Below are positions 1 through 6,538 of a DNA stretch of 15,388 nucleotides, piece after piece. Below the pieces are notes generated by a model. That model saw only the letters and a program-made list of their open reading frames with translations. It was not told the DNA's origin and made no database searches. Both the position numbers and the translations under genes were made by a program. Location: the NCBI GenBank assembly GCA_946538475.1, contig CAMNGN010000031.1:1-15388 (forward strand), given 5' to 3'. Position 1 is the stretch's first letter; each line of letters opens with the position of its first letter. The DNA comes from an uncultured Blautia sp. Lineage in GTDB: Bacteria; Bacillota; Clostridia; Lachnospirales; Lachnospiraceae.

Positions 1-28
1 TTTCGGGGCAGTTAGCAACCGTTAATAT

Positions 29-53
29 GGGGTATTGTGAGCATTCACACCCC
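29..53. repeat. Bulged inverted repeat downstream of the PBP gene
   Basis: GGGGT (29-33) can pair with ACCCC (49-53), and GTGA (37-40) with TCAC (45-48). This gives a 9-bp hairpin with a 3-nt bulge (34-36) and a GCAT loop. It lies about 30 nt beyond the stop of the minus-strand PBP gene, so it could help end that transcript, but no good T-run follows on either strand. It stands directly beside a second hairpin at 60-80, and the two may form one repeat unit. Confidence 0.45.
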
Positions 54-59
54 GGGAAA

Positions 60-80
60 GACAGGGGACGGTTCTCTGTC
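60..80. repeat. REP-like imperfect palindrome
   Basis: GACAGGGGA (60-68) can pair with TTCTCTGTC (72-80) around a CGG loop, with two G-U wobbles if transcribed from the plus strand. From memory, the core GGGGACGGTTCTCTGTC resembles dispersed palindromes found in many copies in Clostridia and other phyla, sometimes linked to REP-associated tyrosine transposases. I cannot verify the copy number here. It sits 3 nt beyond the stop of the minus-strand PBP gene, an intergenic position typical of such elements. Confidence 0.5.
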
Positions 81-83
81 GTT

Positions 84-1577
84 TCACCAATACTGTGAAT
101 AATAAGTATCAAACATCTGCGCCGCGATAGGCACCGCCGATTCCGATCCGGTACCGCCGTTTTCTACAATGATAGCAACCACCAGATCGGGATCGTCCAC
201 ATTGGAATACCCGATAAACCAGGAATGACTGGACCCATTCTCGTCAAACTCGGCGGAGCCTGTCTTGCCGGCTGCGGTGTAGGAACGGCCCGAAAGCGCC
301 GAAGCGGTACCGTAATCGACCACCGCTTTCATAAGCCCCTGCAGCATTTCGGCCTCATTGCCGCTCATCATCCGTCCGGCTGTCTGGGGTTTTGTCTCGG
401 ACACGGTCTGTCCGTCCGCACTGACGACCTTGTCAATGAGCGTCGGCTTCATGATGGTTCCTCCGTTGGCCACGGCGCAGGTTATGAGGGCCATGTGCGC
501 GGGGGAAACCAGCGTGTTGCCCTGCCCGATCGCGGTCTGCATGACCAGCGGGACAGGCGAAGAGGCATTCAGGCTGAATGTACTTGATTTATATGTAGTA
601 AAAGGCATCTTTTTGTTGAACAGGAGATCCTCGGCGGTGGCATTCAGGCTCTCTCCGCCCAGCGCCACACCGATGTCCGCAAAAGCACAGTTGCAGGAAT
701 TGGCAAACGCCGAATACAGGTTCTCCTGCCCATGCACCGAGTTGGCATAGCAGTGAATCGTATGATCCTGCATGGTGATGGTACCCTCACAGTTGTAGGA
801 ATAACCTTCCAACGTGCCATGTTTCCGGTAATAATCCAGCGCAGTGACGAGTTTAAATGTGGATCCCGGAGGATACGCTCCGTTTGTTGCCCTGTTGAGA
901 AGCGAACTGTCGTTCTCGTCGGCGATCAGGTAGTTCCAATTATAAGCGATCGTGTTCGGATCAAAATCGGGCTTGCTCACCATGGCAAGGATCCTGCCCG
1001 TAGAAGGCTCCATCGCGATGATCCCGCCCCTTCGGTCTCCCAGGGCATTGTAAGCCGCCATCTGCAGGCTTGCGGAGAGGCTGGTCACCACATCATCGCC
1101 CATGTTCTTGTTCCCGAACAGTTCGTTCTTCATCTGATCCAGAAAGAACTGATGCGAGGTCAGCAGCTGAAAATTGGCCTCCGACTCAAGCCCGCTCTTT
1201 CCGTTGGAATCAAACCCTACCGCATGCGCAAAATAATTGGAGTACGGGTATGTCCGCTGCTCGGTCCCGTCGTCATAGACATCCGTCCGTGCCAGTACCT
1301 CACCATCCGACGATATGATCCTTCCGCGGATAACACGGTCCGAGAAAGTGTCCTGGCGGGTGTTGTACGGACTGTTGATAAAGTTCTCGCTCTCAAACGT
1401 GTTGAAATAGATGACATACGCGATAAGCCCGGCGAACATCAGTACAAACATCCATGAAACGATGGCGTACTCTCTGTTTCGGGAATGTCTCCTCTGCGGC
1501 TTTTTGCGTCTAGTATCCTGCTCTTCTATCTCGGGAACGCCTTGCGGCCTCTCTTCGTAATCTCTCAATCTCTTCAT
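84..1577 (-). CDS. Class B penicillin-binding protein (D,D-transpeptidase), partner of the adjacent SEDS protein
   Basis: This 497-residue, single-pass membrane transpeptidase would cross-link peptidoglycan peptides outside the membrane. A basic cytoplasmic N-terminus (about 1-35) is followed by one hydrophobic segment (about 36-58), a short pedestal region, and a transpeptidase domain from about 165 to the end. The three active-site motifs are present: STFK (nucleophile Ser239, Lys242), SCN (294-296) and KTGS (438-441). At under 500 residues it is shorter than classical PBP2 or FtsI of about 600-700 and closer in size to actinobacterial PbpA. I chose ATG 1577 because GAGG lies 6 nt upstream. 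The longer frame would start with TTG at 1619 and has no ribosome binding site. The gene overlaps the preceding SEDS gene by 68 nt, which fits a co-translated SEDS-bPBP pair. Whether it serves elongation, division or sporulation cannot be told. Confidence 0.93.
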   Translation of the reverse strand: MKRLRDYEERPQGVPEIEEQDTRRKKPQRRHSRNREYAIVSWMFVLMFAGLIAYVIYFNTFESENFINSPYNTRQDTFSDRVIRGRIISSDGEVLARTDVYDDGTEQRTYPYSNYFAHAVGFDSNGKSGLESEANFQLLTSHQFFLDQMKNELFGNKNMGDDVVTSLSASLQMAAYNALGDRRGGIIAMEPSTGRILAMVSKPDFDPNTIAYNWNYLIADENDSSLLNRATNGAYPPGSTFKLVTALDYYRKHGTLEGYSYNCEGTITMQDHTIHCYANSVHGQENLYSAFANSCNCAFADIGVALGGESLNATAEDLLFNKKMPFTTYKSSTFSLNASSPVPLVMQTAIGQGNTLVSPAHMALITCAVANGGTIMKPTLIDKVVSADGQTVSETKPQTAGRMMSGNEAEMLQGLMKAVVDYGTASALSGRSYTAAGKTGSAEFDENGSSHSWFIGYSNVDDPDLVVAIIVENGGTGSESAVPIAAQMFDTYYSQYW

Positions 1578-2865
1578 CTTCTTCCTCACGCAGTATATAG
1601 AGTCCCTGAATGATCGCAAGCACGATGAGCGTGCTCATCAGCGATGTACCGCCGTAGCTGACAAGCGGCAGTGTGACTCCTGTCAGCGGGATAAACTTGG
1701 TAACGCCTCCGATCGTCAGGAAGACCTGAACGGCATATTCCGTACCCAGTCCCAGAGCGATCAGCTTGTAGAAAGGATTCTTGATCTTCAGGGATATATT
1801 CACGATCATCATGAAAAAGCTCATGCACACCAGAATAAGGCAGATGCCGAAGATTCCGCCCAGCTCTTCGCAGATCGCGCTGAAGATAAAGTCGTTTTTG
1901 ACCACAGGGATCTTCTCCGGGGAACCCTGACAAAGCCCCATTCCGAACCATCCGCCCGTACCGATCGCAAAAAGCGATTGCACGATCTGATAGCCTTCAT
2001 TCTCGTATACCGCAAGAGGATCTCTCCAGGCGCTGACTCTTTGACGCACGTGGCCGAACAGCTTATAAGCCACAATCGAAGCGCCGGCACCGCCCATCAG
2101 GCCCAGTCCGATGTAACGTATCTTCTTGGTCGCCACATAGATCATCACCATGTAAGTGATAAAAAAGATGAGCGCGCTTCCCAGATCGCGCGAAAACACC
2201 AGTATACCCACATGCAGTGCAGCGATAAGCGTAGCCTGCACGACCTTGTTAAAGGAAGCCGACCTGCTGAGCAGCGCCGCCATGAAGAAGACAAACGTGA
2301 TCTTGATCACCTCGGACGGCTGTATGCCCATGAGGGAAAGCTTTGCACCGTAGCTGGTCTGCGCAAGCACGAGCACAGCGCCCAGAAGCACAACGCCCAG
2401 ACCCGCATATACCCAGGTGAGTCTTCGCAGAAAACGCATCTTCTTGATCAGGACCGGAATGATCAGACTCACAGCGCTCCCGCCCATCGCAATCATGAGC
2501 TGCTTATAGGCAGAGTCGAGATCCAGTCGGCAAAGCATGATGAATCCGATGCTAAGCAGCATACACATATTGTTGATGAGCAGCATCGAAGCATTTGGAT
2601 ACAGAAGCCGGTACATAACCTGTATGGCCGCAAAAAATACCATCATGCCTGCATAAAAGATCAAAATTCGAATATCCCGTGTCTTTAGATACAAAACCAT
2701 GAACGCCACGGAATCCATCAGAAAGATCAGCAGGATCTGCTTCATGAGCGACTGCGCACGATCATCATCATTCTGACGCATGACCAGATAAAAGCAGTAA
2801 AAGGTGTAGATCACCATCAGCGTCAGGATGAGATATTTTGATAGTTCAACGATAACATTGGTCAT
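1510..2865 (-). CDS. FtsW/RodA/SpoVE-family (SEDS) peptidoglycan glycosyltransferase
   Basis: This 451-residue polytopic membrane protein would polymerise lipid II into glycan strands with the class B PBP encoded next to it. Multiple hydrophobic segments run from the N-terminus to about residue 425, followed by a highly charged cytoplasmic tail (EEEDEEIERLRR, then Arg-rich). SEDS signatures are visible: IQPSE (181-185), SRDLG (225-229), KNDFIF with Asp325 (aligning with the essential extracellular Asp of RodA, by family knowledge), CEELG (332-336) and LVSYGGTS (401-408). There are about two extra N-terminal membrane segments compared with minimal RodA. The ATG at 2865 has AGAGGGG about 10 nt upstream. 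It follows the U32 gene after 85 nt with no convincing terminator, so the three minus-strand genes may be co-transcribed. FtsW versus RodA versus SpoVE cannot be decided. Confidence 0.93.
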   Translation of the reverse strand: MTNVIVELSKYLILTLMVIYTFYCFYLVMRQNDDDRAQSLMKQILLIFLMDSVAFMVLYLKTRDIRILIFYAGMMVFFAAIQVMYRLLYPNASMLLINNMCMLLSIGFIMLCRLDLDSAYKQLMIAMGGSAVSLIIPVLIKKMRFLRRLTWVYAGLGVVLLGAVLVLAQTSYGAKLSLMGIQPSEVIKITFVFFMAALLSRSASFNKVVQATLIAALHVGILVFSRDLGSALIFFITYMVMIYVATKKIRYIGLGLMGGAGASIVAYKLFGHVRQRVSAWRDPLAVYENEGYQIVQSLFAIGTGGWFGMGLCQGSPEKIPVVKNDFIFSAICEELGGIFGICLILVCMSFFMMIVNISLKIKNPFYKLIALGLGTEYAVQVFLTIGGVTKFIPLTGVTLPLVSYGGTSLMSTLIVLAIIQGLYILREEEDEEIERLRREAARRSRDRRAGY

Positions 2866-2950
2866 AAATAACGTGCCCCTCTTAAGATATTGATACCGCT
2901 CGCAGCATCAGTCCCGAACAGTAACAAGATGTTGCTGCACTGAAAACGCA

Positions 2951-5233
2951 TTACTGCACACCGCGCTTAAAGTGCCCTTTGGTGAGCTTAACGTCCTCTT
3001 TCCTTTTTGACTCGGCGCCGTAAACATAAATATCACGGTACTGTCTGAAAACAGCGATCGCATCATCCGGACTTTCAATTGTAAAAGAAAGCCGCACAGA
3101 ATCGATTCCGCATTTCATCAGTTTTTCACGCGCATCAGGCAGTCCAAAAGGAAGGCTGTTATAGATTATATTATAACATGCGGTGTTCTTTTCTGTATCG
3201 AGCCCTTTCCATGGAGTGCACTCGCACTTTGCCGTGAAATAATTACCGTAACGGTCTTTGAGTCTGAGCGCCTCATGCTTCCCCGTACATCCAAAACAGT
3301 TTGCCCGCACACACTGCGCCGAAACCATCATTGGCAGATAACCGTAAACGATCATCTCTGTGTTCCGGTTGTCACGATGACGAATCTCCCCCTCATTCAG
3401 CTCGATCGGCACCGTGTTTCGGCTCACCCCGAGCTCCGAAAGGAATTTAACCGCCTCATCATTCCAGGAGTACAGAGAAGTATCTGCGGTCACATACTCC
3501 GCAAGTCCTGCGTTGACCATAGCAAAAAGCATCTCGGAATCCTTGACCAGGAAGCCCTTTGCCCCCCTCTCAAGAAAGCCCTTCAGGACACTTATGATAT
3601 CCTCCGGACAGCTGCGCGAAATCATCGGGAGAGAAACATAGACATCGGGAACATTCTGCCCTGCATGCTTCATCATAAGCTCTCTCTCATCCAGAACCCG
3701 CTCACAAAAACGTAAGGGAACGTAGATTCCACAAAGATCGTCTTCTCTTATAAGCCGCAGCGCAGTCTCCTCGTCCTCAACAGAGACAAACAGGGAGAAC
3801 CGTTCTTTGCTGTCCGAAAAGAGTTCTTTCTTTTCTGAACCTCCTCTTTCTCCTGCCTGTGCGCTGCTTTCCTCCCACGCGGCACGTACACGACGATAAG
3901 AAGAATCGATCGCCTCCTCCAGCTCCGCAATAGCTCTTCTCCTGAGCTCATTCATCTGCGCGGCAGGCACAAAAAGCCCCTCATCAAGCTCAATTGCAAG
4001 GTCCTTCCAATAAAACAGCGTATTGCCCAGACGGTCCAGTTGCTTACGTATTCCGGCCTCATCCGCCGGCCTGCCTTTCGAAATCTCGGGCACATTTCCC
4101 TCAACAGACACGCATACTTCCCCGGCAGAGATCTCCAAAGTCATGGGTTTCCCTGCCTTAATGCAAATCCTACCGTCTAAACACGCCTTCGGAGAACGAA
4201 TCTCTGTATCCGCGTCTCCGGTCTTCGCGCTCCCATAAAAATCCACCATGAACCTGCCATGGTAATCATTATAATATCCGGTACAGGAGCCCCCGCGGCT
4301 GAACAGTTCGTTCAGCTGCCGCAGATCATACTCTTCCACCTGATACTGTTCGCGGGAAAAACCCGGCTTTTCGATGATATCCAGATACTTCCGATAAATT
4401 GCCGTCACTCCCGCCGCATACTCTTTCTGCTTCATTCTGCCTTCGATCTTGAGCGAAGCGGCACCTGCAGCCACGATATCCGGCAAAATGGTTATGGTAT
4501 TCAAATCTTTGAGGCTGAGCGGCGTCATCTCACCTTTGGCCGCGTTGCGCTTGCCGCCCCTGCTCTGCTCTCCCTCAGGAGAAATCACTTCATAAGGAAG
4601 CCTGCAGGGCTGCGCACATCTGCCCCTGTTACCGCTCCGCCCGCCGATCAGGCTGCTCATCAGACATCTGCCCGAATAAGAATAACAGAGCGCTCCATGA
4701 ATAAACGTCTCGACCTCAACACTCGAAGCCTCATGCATCCTCCGAATTTCCTGAAGTCCAAGCTCCCTGGCAGCCACAACTCTTCTCACACCGCACCCTT
4801 CAAGAAACTTCATCCCCTCCGGCCCCGTGACCGCCATCTGCGTACTGGCATGAACCGGCAGATCGGGGAAATTCTCGCGCAAAAAAGAAAGGATCCCAAA
4901 ATCCTGCACCAGAACCGCATCAAGCCCCGCATCATACAACGGACCAAGGTAATTATACAGCTCTCCATAAAGCTCTTTGTTCTTCACCAGCGTATTTACG
5001 GTGATATACAACCTTTTTCCAAGAATGTGCACCTCACGGATCGCCTGCAAAAGCTCATCATTATCAAAATTACCTGCATAAGCTCTGGCACCGAACACTT
5101 TTCCGCCTGCATATGCGGCATCAGCACCGGCGCCCAGAACCGCACGGAGTCCTTCGTAGTTGCATGCCGGGGCCAACAGCTCTGCCTGTCCCGCCCGCCC
5201 GATCGATTTATCTGCTGCCAAATTATATGTCAT
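2951..5233 (-). CDS. Large U32-family protein (annotated as peptidase; probable RNA-hydroxylase relative)
   Basis: This 760-residue protein has the U32 barrel in its first ~220 residues. The family signature starts at FIHGALCYSYSGRC (177-190) and continues with Cys206 and Cys210. These four cysteines (183, 190, 206, 210) match the [4Fe-4S] ligand pattern of the family. Characterised U32 members RlhA and TrhP hydroxylate rRNA or tRNA rather than degrade protein, so the peptidase name is probably misleading. A middle region (about 350-450) fits the DUF3656-type insert of RlhA-like proteins. A second cysteine-rich motif lies near the C-terminus (Cys641, 646, 649, 670, 672). The start ATG at 5233 has only a weak GAAGAG ribosome site. 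The gene is divergent from the LysR gene and heads the minus-strand wall-synthesis genes. Confidence 0.88.
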   Translation of the reverse strand: MTYNLAADKSIGRAGQAELLAPACNYEGLRAVLGAGADAAYAGGKVFGARAYAGNFDNDELLQAIREVHILGKRLYITVNTLVKNKELYGELYNYLGPLYDAGLDAVLVQDFGILSFLRENFPDLPVHASTQMAVTGPEGMKFLEGCGVRRVVAARELGLQEIRRMHEASSVEVETFIHGALCYSYSGRCLMSSLIGGRSGNRGRCAQPCRLPYEVISPEGEQSRGGKRNAAKGEMTPLSLKDLNTITILPDIVAAGAASLKIEGRMKQKEYAAGVTAIYRKYLDIIEKPGFSREQYQVEEYDLRQLNELFSRGGSCTGYYNDYHGRFMVDFYGSAKTGDADTEIRSPKACLDGRICIKAGKPMTLEISAGEVCVSVEGNVPEISKGRPADEAGIRKQLDRLGNTLFYWKDLAIELDEGLFVPAAQMNELRRRAIAELEEAIDSSYRRVRAAWEESSAQAGERGGSEKKELFSDSKERFSLFVSVEDEETALRLIREDDLCGIYVPLRFCERVLDERELMMKHAGQNVPDVYVSLPMISRSCPEDIISVLKGFLERGAKGFLVKDSEMLFAMVNAGLAEYVTADTSLYSWNDEAVKFLSELGVSRNTVPIELNEGEIRHRDNRNTEMIVYGYLPMMVSAQCVRANCFGCTGKHEALRLKDRYGNYFTAKCECTPWKGLDTEKNTACYNIIYNSLPFGLPDAREKLMKCGIDSVRLSFTIESPDDAIAVFRQYRDIYVYGAESKRKEDVKLTKGHFKRGVQ

Positions 5234-5279
5234 TTTTATGCTCTTCGCTTTCTGTAATATTATTTATCATCATCTCGGA

Positions 5280-5293
5280 AGATAACGATATCT
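5280..5293. promoter_or_regulatory. Small inverted repeat in the divergent intergenic region
   Basis: AGATA (5280-5284) and TATCT (5289-5293) form a dyad around ACGA. It lies in the 178-bp region between the divergent U32 and LysR genes, within the predicted U32 leader. It could be a regulator half-site pair, but a 5-bp dyad in AT-rich DNA is weak evidence. Confidence 0.2.
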
Positions 5294-5313
5294 CATTTCA
5301 AACCCTACATAGA

Positions 5314-5341
5314 ATTGTATCGCAGGATTTTTACATGTCAA
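5314..5341 (-). promoter_or_regulatory. Predicted sigma-A promoter of the U32 gene
   Basis: Read on the minus strand, TTGACA (5341-5336, perfect -35) is followed after 16 nt by TACAAT (5319-5314, 5 of 6 for -10). Transcription would begin near 5307, leaving a leader of about 75 nt before the ATG at 5233. It is back to back with the predicted LysR promoter, with about 13 bp between the two -35 boxes. That is the usual geometry when a LysR protein controls its divergent neighbour as well as itself. Confidence 0.65.
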
Positions 5342-5354
5342 GAAGGATAGTCAC

Positions 5355-5383
5355 TTGCAAACCATTGATATCCATGTTATTCT
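5355..5383 (+). promoter_or_regulatory. Predicted promoter of the LysR-type gene
   Basis: TTGCAA (5355-5360) and TATTCT (5378-5383) are separated by 17 nt; each matches 4 of 6 consensus bases. The predicted start of transcription is near 5390, about 20 nt before the ATG, with room for the AAGGAGG ribosome site at 5398-5404. The -10 falls inside a degenerate Rex-like site (5374-5391). Confidence 0.45.
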
Positions 5384-5391
5384 TTTAACAA
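5374..5391. promoter_or_regulatory. Degenerate Rex-box-like operator
   Basis: ATGTTATTCTTTTAACAA has a perfect right half (TTAACAA) and two mismatches in the left half against the Rex pattern TTGTTAA-N4-TTAACAA. It overlaps the predicted -10 of the LysR gene. Because a perfect Rex palindrome exists upstream of adhE in the same window, this weaker copy may also be real, but it could be chance. Confidence 0.35.
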
Positions 5392-5411
5392 TCTCGTAAG
5401 GAGGAAGAATC

Positions 5412-6341
5412 ATGAATATCATTCACATGAAATATGCGGTTGAAGTAGCCAAAGCAGGATCGATCAACAAAGCAAGTGAAACATTGCTTGTGGCCCAGCC
5501 AAATTTAAGCCGTTCGATCAAAGAACTCGAAGCAGACCTGGGCATCACGATCTTTCTCCGCACTTCAAAAGGAATGATGCTCACACCCGAAGGAGAAGAT
5601 TTTATCGGTCACGCAAAAAATATTCTCGGACAGCTCGATGAACTCGAAAACATGTATAAGACCGAGCTTCCTGCAAGGCAGACATTTTCCATATCCGTTC
5701 CCCGTGCCAGTTATATTGCCGATGCTTTTGCCAGATTCTCCAACTGTCTGGACGAAAGATCGGCCGAGATCTATTATCAGGAGATCAACTCCGATCGTGC
5801 TATAAAGAATATACTGGAGCACAACTATCATTTGGGTATTATCCGTTATGCGGCATATTTTGACAAGTACTTTAAAGCATTGCTTGAAGAAAAAGAACTG
5901 CATTATGAGCTGATCGCGGAATTTCGTTATGTATTGGTCATGAATCAGAGTCATCCGCTGGCTCAAAAAGAGAAAATTTATTTGAAAGATCTGGAGAAGT
6001 ATATCGAAATATCCCATGCAGATCCTTATGTCCCCTCCCTGCCCGCCGCAACGGTATTAAAAGAAGAACACGCCGTAAACTGTACACGGCACATCTATGT
6101 ATTTGAGCGGGGCGGTCAGTTTGATCTGCTCTCTCAGAATCCTCAGACATTTATGTGGGTATCCCCACTGCCCGATGATATCATCTCGGCGTTCGGCCTG
6201 GTACAGAGAGAATGTCACGAAAACCGGAAAATATACCGCGACATGTTGATCCATCGTACAAGCTATAAGCTCAGCAAGCTGGATAAGCAATTTGTGACCG
6301 AGCTTTGCCGCTCCAAAAGGAAATACCTGCACAATATATAA
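5412..6341 (+). CDS. LysR-type transcriptional regulator
   Basis: This 309-residue protein has the typical LysR length. The winged helix-turn-helix occupies residues 1-60, with the family-typical stretches KAGSINKASETLLVAQPNLS and LSRSIKELEADLGI followed by FLRTSKGMMLTPEG. The rest (about 90-300) is the two-lobed effector-binding domain, which I cannot assign to a ligand. The ATG at 5412 is preceded by AAGGAGG at good spacing. It is divergent from the U32 gene and lies directly upstream of adhE on the same strand, but a strong terminator separates them, so it is a separate transcript. Candidate targets are its own promoter and adhE, where T-N11-A dyads are seen (6462-6476). The effector and whether it activates or represses are unknown. 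Confidence 0.93.
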   Translation: MNIIHMKYAVEVAKAGSINKASETLLVAQPNLSRSIKELEADLGITIFLRTSKGMMLTPEGEDFIGHAKNILGQLDELENMYKTELPARQTFSISVPRASYIADAFARFSNCLDERSAEIYYQEINSDRAIKNILEHNYHLGIIRYAAYFDKYFKALLEEKELHYELIAEFRYVLVMNQSHPLAQKEKIYLKDLEKYIEISHADPYVPSLPAATVLKEEHAVNCTRHIYVFERGGQFDLLSQNPQTFMWVSPLPDDIISAFGLVQRECHENRKIYRDMLIHRTSYKLSKLDKQFVTELCRSKRKYLHNI

Positions 6342-6342
6342 T

Positions 6343-6400
6343 ATGGAAGAATAACAGCAGCCTGTCCCTCTCAAGGATCGGGCTGCTGTTTTTCTTCCAT
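6343..6400 (+). terminator. Intrinsic terminator of the LysR gene with an unusually long stem
   Basis: AACAGCAGCC (6353-6362) pairs with GGCTGCTGTT (6381-6390) over an 18-nt loop and is followed by TTT. Beyond a single T-T mismatch, the stem continues for 9 more pairs (ATGGAAGAA 6343-6351 with TTCTTCCAT 6392-6400). The hairpin begins 2 nt after the LysR stop and isolates LysR from adhE. Confidence 0.8.
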
Positions 6401-6461
6401 CCTGTGAATATCTGCAGAACGGGCGCCGGCTATATCAAAATGCATAATGCTCATATACGTA

Positions 6462-6476
6462 TTTGGTCATACCAAA
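6462..6476. promoter_or_regulatory. Candidate LysR-type (T-N11-A) operator
   Basis: TTTGGT-CAT-ACCAAA is a perfect 6-bp dyad containing TTGGTCATACCAA, which fits the T-N11-A rule for LysR sites. It lies 12 bp upstream of the Rex palindrome and 63 bp upstream of the adhE start, just downstream of a LysR gene. A third half-site, GACCAAAT, is at 6514-6521. Binding by the encoded LysR protein is inferred. Confidence 0.45.
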
Positions 6477-6487
6477 AACGGAAGCAT

Positions 6488-6507
6488 CTTGTTAATATAT
6501 TAACAAG
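6488..6507. promoter_or_regulatory. Perfect Rex (NADH/NAD+ redox repressor) operator
   Basis: CTTGTTAATATATTAACAAG is a perfect 20-bp palindrome. Its inner 18 bp (6489-6506) are TTGTTAA-TATA-TTAACAA, identical to the consensus Rex site known from Firmicutes. The site ends 31 nt before the adhE start codon, and adhE is a classic Rex target. TG-T-TAATAT (6490-6498) inside the palindrome reads as an extended -10 element, so Rex binding would block the promoter directly. Rex leaves DNA when the NADH/NAD+ ratio rises, which would switch on adhE and probably the whole downstream operon. Confidence 0.9.
6490..6498 (+). promoter_or_regulatory. Possible extended -10 element of the adhE operon
   Basis: TGTTAATAT matches the extended -10 pattern TGn followed by a 5-of-6 -10 hexamer (TAATAT). 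No clear -35 lies 16-18 nt upstream, which would fit an extended -10 or activator-dependent promoter. It is buried within the Rex palindrome. Transcription would start near 6505, giving a leader of about 34 nt. Confidence 0.4.
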
Positions 6508-6538
6508 CACGCAGACCAAATTTCACAGGAGGATTACC

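Noticed and set aside
732..1457. A 241-codon plus-strand open frame opposite the PBP gene
   Set aside because: It is antisense to the transpeptidase domain, has no recognisable motif and no ribosome binding site.
1578..1619. A longer PBP starting at TTG 1619
   Set aside because: There is no ribosome site before it, and it would lengthen the overlap with the SEDS gene to 110 nt.
4259..5257. A 332-codon plus-strand open frame opposite the U32 gene
   Set aside because: It is antisense to the conserved U32 signature region, is rich in Arg, His and Pro, and runs into the divergent promoter region. It is a shadow.
6305..6538. An N-terminal extension of AdhE by 78 codons
   Set aside because: The extension crosses the LysR stop, the terminator and the Rex operator. 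ATG 6539 has a perfect AGGAGG at 6 nt and gives the normal family length.
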